Shown here one piece after another: positions 56,271 to 64,000 of a DNA stretch of 64,000 bases; position 1 is the first letter of the stretch; each line of letters starts with the position of its first letter. The stretch spans positions 86,639,501-86,703,500 of the forward strand of contig CP136890.1 in the NCBI GenBank assembly GCA_034359265.1, in the 5' to 3' direction. A program made the position numbers and the translations under genes. Source of the DNA: Canna indica (lineage: Eukaryota > Streptophyta > Magnoliopsida > Zingiberales > Cannaceae). Under the pieces are notes generated by a model. The model was not told the origin of the DNA. It searched no databases and worked only from the letters and a program-made list of their open reading frames with translations.

Positions 56271-59200
56271 ATCTCCCCCTTTTTGATGATGACAAACATC
56301 CTTAAGAAAATATATTCATTAAAGCATATAGGATATCAACTAAGGGATTTCTCCCCCTATCAACATGCATATCTATGAAAATAAACTCCCTCTATCTATA
56401 TGCATGAATCTCCTATATTTTCCTCCCCTTTATCTATAATTTTCTCCCACTTTATCCTATACTTTTCTCTACCTTTTGACATCAATCAAAAAGGGCAAGA
56501 ATGGTCAATCTAGTTAAAAGGATGAAGAATAAATATATTTTCATGAAGTTGAGACTCTAAAGATTATTTTTTCATGAAACATGACAATCTCAACCAAAGG
56601 GATGAGAAATAAATATTTAATATGCAACTTAAATCATACATGATAGCAAAGAGTGATAAATAAAATTCAAACCTAAATGATGTATGCACTCAAGTATGAA
56701 TATTTTCATGAATATTGTTTCTTTTTCATGATATTTTTGATTTTATTCAAACTTTCAAAATATAAATATATAGTCATATGAAACATGTATATCAAGTTTG
56801 AAATGAAACTAATGTCATATAATCAAAATATGAACTTAGCATAATTTCATTCAGTAGTATGCTTGAAACTATGAAAAATGCTAAGTATTAAATTTGGCTT
56901 ATCTACTAATGTTTTTCTCATATTTACGCATCTAGACATCAAACATGAGAGAATGTAAGTCTATGAATCAAGTTTGGACTTAAGATGAAATTTCTAAGTC
57001 ACTTTGTTGACTTAGGTCAAGGTATATACTTCTAGTTTTCACAAATCAAATTTTTGAATTCATACAAAATCATATATTTGACGATATTTTTTGATGCCGA
57101 TTGTTGAACGAATTTTTTTGATACCAATGAATGGTCATTTGAAATGCATGTATCAAATTTGAACTCGACATGAATTTTCTAAGTTCATTTTTCATCCTAT
57201 ATTGATTTTAATAAACAAATGGATGTTTCTAGCTATCATCCAAGATATCAAAATCATTTCTATGAATGATTTTACTCAAGAAATTGCGTGAATGATATTA
57301 GAAATGAAATCCAAATGATATACATGAGTTTTCATTTGAAGTTTTTGAAGAAAGATCAAAGTATCGGAAAGATTGATATTTCAAATAAGTGATACTTTGT
57401 GTTTTCGAAATTCAACTTTAAAATTCCATTTTAAATCAGATTTTTTATGAAACTTTTTGAAATTTTTACGCAACATATTATATATTTTTTTGATACCAAA
57501 TGTAGGCGAAATTTTTACTAATAAAACTAGATTTTTCAATGAATGTGCAGTTTCAAGTATCAGTTAAAAATGATTTTTCTATATTTTTCTAAAATTCATT
57601 GACTAAATTGTTTTAAAATTAAAATTTTAATTACGTTTTCACAATTTTCAGTAATTCTTAAAACATGTTCAATTTTTATTCAAACTTTTATGACACCATA
57701 AAATGAAATACCAATTGTAAAAAGTGTATGTCAAGCTTGAAATGAAAATTATATCCTTAAGTCAAGATATCAACCTAGCATGGTTTCATTCAACACTAAA
57801 TTAGTTTTCATGAAACTTGCTAAGTTTCAATCTTATCATTTACTCATGATTTTTCAAACTTAAACCTATGGATACCTAACATGAGTAAATTTAAACATGT
57901 TTATTAAATATGGATTAAAAATAAGATCTTTAAGTCAACTTGTTGACTTGGGTCAACTTGGTTCAAAAGAGGTTTTCATGAAACCACCTCTATGTCAATT
58001 TTTCATATCCATATGAATTTTTCACTCTAAGTGCTTTGAAAATAAGTCATACATATTCCTAAACATGTTTATGAAGTTTGAACTTAAAATAAAATGTCCA
58101 AGTCGATTTGTTGACTTGGGTCAAACTTTTTCAAGTTTAAGTCCCCTAAAGTGATATAGTTATCACATTATTCATCTAGACATGAATTTTTAATTTTAAA
58201 TACCTACACTTATGTGATATGTGTATCTAAACATGTTTGTTTGATGTTTACTCAAAATGAGATCTCTAATAAGAAATTTCAAACTAGCCCAATTTCATTC
58301 AATATTAATATCATGAAATTTGCCTAGTTATCATGAAATTGCTTACTCATGAAAATTCAAACATTTTTCATGCAAAATCAATCATGAGTATAGAGACATC
58401 ATTAAACATGGATATTCAATTATTAAACTAAGATTTTTGCAAAATTAAATCCATGCCTTAGTCTTTAGAAATTTTACCAAATTTGTCATTTACTTTTCAT
58501 TTTTCTTCGTGATAGCATAGCCTTTCATTGACCTTCACAACTTGTAAATAGACTTTATTAGTAGATAATGAGATTAAAGCTACTAGCAAGCTAATATACT
58601 AAATAGCAAAGGTTTAATGCAAAGTTTCATTTTTAAAAAACCTTAACCTATGCTAGATAGTGAAGATTCATTTTAAATGAATTTGCATGATATCAAAATA
58701 AATCAAAGAGATCTTAAGATGTGAAATATTTGAGGAATAAGATCTCTAAACATGTTTAACTAGTTTGGACTTAAGGATAAGGTCTCTAATAATGAATATC
58801 AACCTATAACAAGTTTCATTTGATGAAATTTGTCTAAGTGCTAAAATTCTACCTACTCATGAGAATTCAAGAGTTTAACATGTGATTACCATCATGAGTA
58901 TAGAGACATGATTTAATCTTAAATATTAAGGTATAACCCTAAGATTTGGAATTTATCAAAGTTATACCTTATTCATGATAATTTGTCAAACTAATCTTTT
59001 TCTTCCTAGTTATTAGCCTTCCTAAAATACTTTTAACTTACAAGTAAGCTACACTAATATTTTAGAGAAAATATAGCTACTTAGCAAGCTAACTCACCCA
59101 AAAAGCAAAGAGACGCATCAAGTATTATTATCAAAGATCACTTTGCTAAATGGTTTGAAATACGTTTTAAATAAAATCAAGTGATAGCAAAACGAATTTT

Positions 59201-59573
59201 AAGAGATCACAAATGCAATATTTAATGAAAACATGCCCTTCCTATTGGTTGAAAACCGAAGGCCACAATTAGCCTACGATTTACAACCGCAAGATCGCAT
59301 GAGCTCATTACAGGCTACATAGGTCTCCGAAGAGATCGGAAAATCAAAATCAAAAATCATTTTATAAAAGCATATCATGAGCGGAAAATCTACTATTATT
59401 AAGCATGTATCAAAACTCCAACTCTAATTTAATCAAGTAAGTATAGGAGATGATACCAAAGTGTTTGATGTCAACTTTACCATAGGCATCTAGTCTAGGT
59501 GAAGACTTTGAAGTTGCAACATACAAGGATCATTCCTTCAATTTCTTGATCAACTTCAACTCTTCAATTTCCA
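56271..59573 (-). other. Non-coding interior of the gag-only element
   Basis: The purine tract AAAAAGGGGGAGAT (minus strand, 56271-56284) borders the 3' LTR. The remainder is AT-rich and has no open frame of note. It contains dispersed variants of AAGTCAACTTGTTGACTTGG (56996, 57931, 58100), CATGAGTATAGAGACAT (58386, 58893) and TTTCATTCAA-AATA phrases. This region stands where pol would be in an autonomous element. Confidence 0.7.
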
Positions 59574-61031
59574 TTACCCTTGTGTGATGGCTCCCCCTAC
59601 AAAAGAACAAGACACTTTTGGTACCCAAATAGCTTTGGGTCCTTGGGGATAAGTTGGCCTAGGAATCCAAAGTGTCCTAGCAACACTTGGATTTCTTTTA
59701 AAAGCACACTCATGGATAGCATGATCATAAGCATCACAACAAAAGCAATGCCCATGAAACTTTTTCTTTTCTTTTTTAACATGGACATGAGATTTAGTGT
59801 TAGAATGCTTAACATAGGAGGCATGATGAGCATGGGCATTCTTAGATATATGAAACATTTTTCTTTTGACCTTGATGTTTAAATGTGGAATGTCTAACGT
59901 GAGATTTTGCCTTAGAATGCATAACATAAGATTTATGATGAATATAGGCATTTTTGAAGGAAACATTTTTCTTTCCAATTTTCTTGAAGGAAGTTGAGTT
60001 TCTCAAATTATGTACTTCCTTGTTCAAAACCAAAATCTCATCTTTCAAAACTTCAATTAACTTATGCATGACATATAGTTGAAATTTCAAAATATTGTTC
60101 TCACTTATGATTTTTGAATTCTCAAATTTTAAATTTTCATTTTCAAGCTTATAGTCCTTAAGCAAAAAATTCAATCTATCATGACATAAATCAAATGAGC
60201 TAGACTTTAAATTCTCATTTTCTAGCTTTAATTCATGCACAGGAGAATTAAGCATCACATTTTCTTTCTTTAGCATCTTATTTTCCTTATCCTTTTAGCA
60301 AGCAAGGTGTACATTATCTTATATTCGCTTACTAACTCATCATATTGCATATCATGTAAATTAGAAGAGCTAGTACTATCATTATCATTATCATGACTAG
60401 ATGAAGAAGAAAGTACCTCATTATTTGCAATTTTGAGGCTCACTTTGGAAGTGGCTTCATAGTCATGGGTAAAGGATGCTTCAAATAAGTGAGATGTGGA
60501 AGTGGTAGCACTTGACCTCTTCCTTGCTTTGTTCATCAAGGTAGGGCAATTCTTCCTTACATGCCCTTTCTCTTAGCACACATGGCAAATCACCTTTCTC
60601 TTCCGGTTTTTAGTGCTTCTATGGCTGGAAGAGTTATGGACATCAAGACCAAGATTAGTAGTAGGTGAGTGACCATTGTCATCACCACCTTCATCAAAAG
60701 TGCCAAGCTCTTCGGTTTTGGCATAATCATATAAAACATTCAAAGTGGCCCATAAGTCATAAGTCGTAGAGCAATGCATGACTTTATCTAAGATGTCATT
60801 TAGTAATGTGCAAATAATACAATTCATGGCATCTCCATTATACTTAAACATTTTCTTATCCATTTCGCTGCAAGCATGCATATCAACCTTAGGTTCAATG
60901 AATTCTCAATATAACATGTTAAAGACACCAAAACCTTTAGTCTTTAAATAAGTGTACGTCCTATGTTTCCAAAGACCAAAGTTTGAGTCATCAAACCTAG
61001 GAGGTGAAGACGCTACACACTCTAGTGTCAT
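59574..61031 (-). pseudogene. gag of SIRE-type copia element, broken
   Basis: Minus strand from a Met at 61031: PRFDDSNFGLWKHRTYTYLK, then DLWATLNVLYDYAKT. The zinc knuckle near 60590-60550 is interrupted by TAA between ICHVC and EKGHVRKNC. Long Lys/Glu/Asn-rich coiled-coil stretches with repeated KLENENLK follow (60250-60100), then HxSYVxHS repeats, a second Cys/His cluster HCFCCDAYDHAIHEC and GPKAIWVPK, which in SIRE elements joins gag to protease. Other stops lie near 60910 and 60296. It would have formed particles; this copy cannot. Confidence 0.85.
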
Positions 61032-61082
61032 TCTAAGATCGAGAGACGATGTAGATGAGATGGTGAAATCTCAATCTACGAG

Positions 61083-61097
61083 CCGCTCTGATACCAA
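61083..61097 (-). other. Primer-binding site of the gag-only element
   Basis: The minus strand reads TTGGTATCAGAGCGG directly after the 5' LTR, complementary to the initiator Met tRNA 3' end. Confidence 0.85.
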
Positions 61098-61098
61098 A

Positions 61099-62631
61099 TA
61101 TTGGAGAAATGACAACATTAGAGGGGGGTCAATAGTGTATTTACTAATTCAATTAGCCTAAATTCAATTTTGATCGTTTACTTATATTACTTAGGCGAAT
61201 TATAATTTTACGATTGGATGCGGAAGCAATAATAAAACAATTAAGCACAACCAAATATAACAATGCAAACACAAGATTTATAGTGGTTTGGCCCCAATGA
61301 CTACTCCACTACCTAAGCACCCCGCTTAGAATTTCCAAACTAAGTTTTACTAGATTAATTAGTTTCCCTTACACAGAGGACTTTGACTCGAAGAGTCGCA
61401 CTCTCAACCTAAGGCACTTCCGCACCCGGAAGTCTCCGCCTTCTTACCGATAGCTCTCTTCCACCTCAGCCCTAAGGGATACCTCAACTAATCTTAGTAA
61501 AAACTAAGTTTACACAAGTGGCTTTACACCTTTACAACAAGGTAACCACTTCCACAACAAGACCTAACAGCCTAGGTCTTCCACACGCACAAATCAAACA
61601 AAGACAGTTTTAAATAACCGTTAAAAATACAAGTGAAAAGAGCTTAAAATAAAACCAAGAATTCATGCTCTTTTCCTAGATTTGAAACCTCCAACTCGCC
61701 AGAAGATGAATGTGAAGTCGAAGCAGAGTTGAGTAGTAGACAGCGCCTAAAGAAGAACTCGACAGAAGAGAAGAGCGCGCTGCAATCGATCTTTGGAAGG
61801 CTAAAAAAAACTTCCTTTTAATTGCTCAATAAAGTCTGTAGAAGTCGAGGAAGGAGGTTAAAAAGGTTAGATGAATGATATTTATAGCCTCTCAAGGAAA
61901 TGGCAGTTCAAGGGATAGAAAACTATCCGTTGCAGACTCTCGGTCGATTGGTCGATCGATCGACCGATCGATCGCCCGAACGATCACTACCTTCCTCATT
62001 GTGTGCGGTCGACCGATCGATCGACCGCCTAGACGCAAAACTGGTGATCCCACATTCGGTCACCCATTGATCGACCGACGCAAGGAAGCCAGGGTCGCGC
62101 GACTGCGCGATCCTCAATCCGGTCGACCGATCGGTCGACCGCTAGGGCTACTGCCCATTTCTGGCCTCTGTCGGTCGACCGGTCGATCCACCGAAGTAGC
62201 CACTGCCAGTTTTTAGCAGTGTTCAATCGATCAAATTGACTACTGCCAATTTCTTACACTCTTCGATCAACCGACCAGTCAACCGAACAAAGGTTGATAT
62301 TGATTTTTTAGCCCTTTTTCTTGCACGCTTCATTTCCGGGTTCCGGCTTTCAACGAGCATCAACTTGGAGAGCTTTCCATGTGAACTTTGAGTTCGTCCA
62401 ATGCGACTTTGGTGCACTCATCGATCTTCGAGAAATTTCTGAGACAAACCCGAGCGTGACGATCAATGTCCTTCCGATTTATCGATTTCTCCGATTTCTC
62501 CGATCGAGGACATCGAACGCTATTCGATATGGAACCTGAAAGATTTCTCAACGAAATATTAGTTTCATGTTTGTTATCATCAAAATCGAGATTAAGATAT
62601 TAAGACCAAGGTTGAAAACCTAAAGCCAACA
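61099..62631 (-). repeat. 5' LTR of the gag-only element
   Basis: 1533 bp, collinear with 54799-56270. The minus-strand TATA-like GCTATAAATATC is at 61877-61888, and the U3 palindrome array is at 61940-62290. The base at the inner end is TA instead of TG. Confidence 0.9.
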
Positions 62632-62636
62632 GATCG

Positions 62637-63632
62637 ACTGCGGTAAAAAATTGGCAGTGCGTGCGTCGGTTGACCGGATTGTAGATCGCTGAAGTCGTGA
62701 CTCATTCAGTCGACCCGTCGATCGACTGAATAGTGCGATTAATTCATAGAGAGCCAACGGTCGTTGGGCGATCGATCGGTCGGTCGACCGGCAAGTGACC
62801 GAACGACGGAAACGGCTAGTTTTCCGCTCATTGAGTCAGCTGTTTCATTCCATTTCTTCTTGGCTCTATAAATACCCATGTCTAAGCCTTCCTAAGACAC
62901 TTTTGATCACTCCAAAACTTCATTGAGTCATCCTTGATCAATTCCAAAGCTTTCATTGAGCCAATTCTTAGAGAAACCCTAGCTTTGATATCTCATCCCT
63001 TTGATTGAGCCTTACCTTCATTGTTTCATCATCAAAGGCATCAAGAGGAAGCTAGGAATCTTGTTGTGGAGCTAAGTACTTCATTGGTTGACTTATTGCT
63101 CCATTTATTGGTGTATTTTATTGTTTATTTCATTATAACTGAACTTGTGTAAACCTAGGTTGCTAGGTTTGATTGAGTTGGTGGTTGCCTTGGTGTTAAG
63201 ACTTAAACCCACCATTGTAAACGTAGTTTACTAGGATTAGTTGAGTTGTCACTTAGGTTGAGGTGGAAGAGTGCTCACAGTAAAAAGACGGAGACTTCCG
63301 GGTGTCGAAGTGCCTTAGGTTGAGAGCGAGACACTTCGGATCAAAGTCCTCGTTGTAAGGGAAACAACATTAATCTAGTAAATCTAAGTTTGAAAATACT
63401 AAGCGGGGTGCTTAGGTAGTGGAGTAGGCATTGGGGTCTAACCACTATAAATCACCGTGTTTGCATTGCTTCTTCTTGTGTTTGCTTAATTAGCATATTC
63501 ACTTTGCTTCCGCTTGTTATTGAATTTGTTAAATTGCCTAAGTAACTAAGTAAACGATTAAAACTAAAATTAGACAAATCAATTAGTAAACATACTATTC
63601 ACTCCCCTTCTAGTGTGTCATTTCACCCAACA
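62637..63632 (+). repeat. Solo LTR of SIRE-type family, right part
   Basis: It continues the outer LTR after the GATCG duplication: remaining palindrome units to 62800, TATA-like GGCTCTATAAATACCC at 62864-62879, and transcribed-region sequence that is the inverse of the inner LTRs (GGAGACTTCCGGGTG, GTGCCTTAGGTTGAGAG). It ends CACCCAACA at 63632. GCCTC (54094-54098) and GCCTG (63633-63637) are the outer duplication. Confidence 0.88.
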
Positions 63633-64000
63633 GCCTGCTCTAGGAGTTTCGATGGGAACATTTTCCCTAATAACAACACTCCTTCTCGTAGGACTTAGAA
63701 CAGAACCTCCAATACCTTCAAAGCAAACACTATTAATAACAACACTCATTCTAATGAAGTCAATGCTTCCTTTAAACAAAAACATATTGACTCTAAAACA
63801 CCTCCTAAAAAGGCCAACCCAATTTCTAAAAATAATGAAGAACCCCCTAGTCTTTATAAGTCTTCTGCTTTTCTTAAAAAGTCTTTTGAAGACTTAGTTA
63901 AGGAAGTCTATATACTTTTCAATTCAGAATCCCCTCTAACTGAGCATTCTAGTTTTAAAAATGACATTAAAAAAGGTAGGGCTATCATTAATTCTAAAGC
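63633..64000 (+). pseudogene. LINE ORF1 continuation, runs off the window
   Basis: The frame picks up after the solo LTR with a Ser/Asn-rich stretch, then NPISKNNEEPPSLYKSSAFL, KKSFEDLVKEVYILFNSESP and onward to the window end. The Lys/Ser-rich composition fits the C-terminal part of plant L1 ORF1. It joins the upstream part at 54098 once the LTR is disregarded. Confidence 0.65.

Larger units (their letters stand above)
54799..62631 (-). mobile_element. Gag-only (TR-GAG) SIRE-type copia element
   Basis: Two LTRs in the same (minus) orientation, 54799-56270 and 61099-62631, enclose a tRNA-Met primer site, a broken gag (59574-61031), about 3.3 kb of non-coding DNA and a purine tract. A perfect 5-bp duplication GATCG flanks it (54794-54798 and 62632-62636). 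No protease, integrase or RT sequence is present, so it depended on another element for movement. The LTRs differ by scattered changes and an indel of a few dozen bases. Confidence 0.9.

Overview
This is plant nuclear DNA: spliced genes with GT-AG introns, CACTA, Mutator-like, hAT and Harbinger DNA transposons, LINE/L1 non-LTR elements and Ty1/copia and Ty3/gypsy LTR retrotransposons. A flowering plant is certain. The GC-rich captured gene pieces would fit a monocot, but that is only a guess. Most of the window is layered transposon debris. Only one intact host gene is visible: a seven-exon PUX1-like UBX-domain gene on the minus strand, 33722-38173.

Layout. 1-508 is the end of a CACTA element sitting in a minus-strand LINE (509-2000). 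2840-3260 is a second LINE tail. 4791-11174 is mainly AT-rich intergenic DNA studded with non-autonomous hAT elements and one Mutator-type MITE, most with readable target-site duplications. 11322-27710 is a four-layer nest. An internally deleted CACTA (CACTA-2) was split by a Pack-MULE (12306-25883) carrying pieces of host genes: copper amine oxidase, a protein kinase and unidentified coding-like DNA. The Pack-MULE was split by a copia element, and the copia by a nearly complete CACTA (CACTA-1, 16526-23459) that still has decayed TNP2-like and TNPA-like genes. An inversion with a 63-bp inverted duplication later flipped the 3' end of the copia element.

27775-33721 holds a LINE tail, two more hAT elements and intergenic DNA. 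The UBX gene follows, with a Tourist-like MITE in intron 5. 38270-45025 has a MITE-like foldback, AT-rich DNA, a decayed SIRE-type LTR and a decayed plus-strand LINE containing a Tourist-like MITE with a very long (TATTA)n tract. 45026-47950 is a gypsy 3' LTR plus the last codons of pol. 48840-52149 has a LINE RNase H remnant and two hAT MITEs.

52371-64000 is a LINE ORF1 split by a solo LTR of a SIRE-type family. That LTR was in turn split by a gag-only, pol-less member of the same family, inserted inside a palindrome array (GGTCGACC type) of its own U3.

The order of events follows from clean target-site duplications: CTA for CACTA-1, TATT(A/C) for the copia, GATCG and GCCT(C/G) for the SIRE pair, 8 bp for hAT elements, 10 bp for the Mutator MITE, TAG for a Tourist. 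The least explained signals are the long foldback upstream of the CACTA transposase start, kept in both CACTA copies with different but still pairing arms, and the palindrome arrays in the SIRE-type U3.
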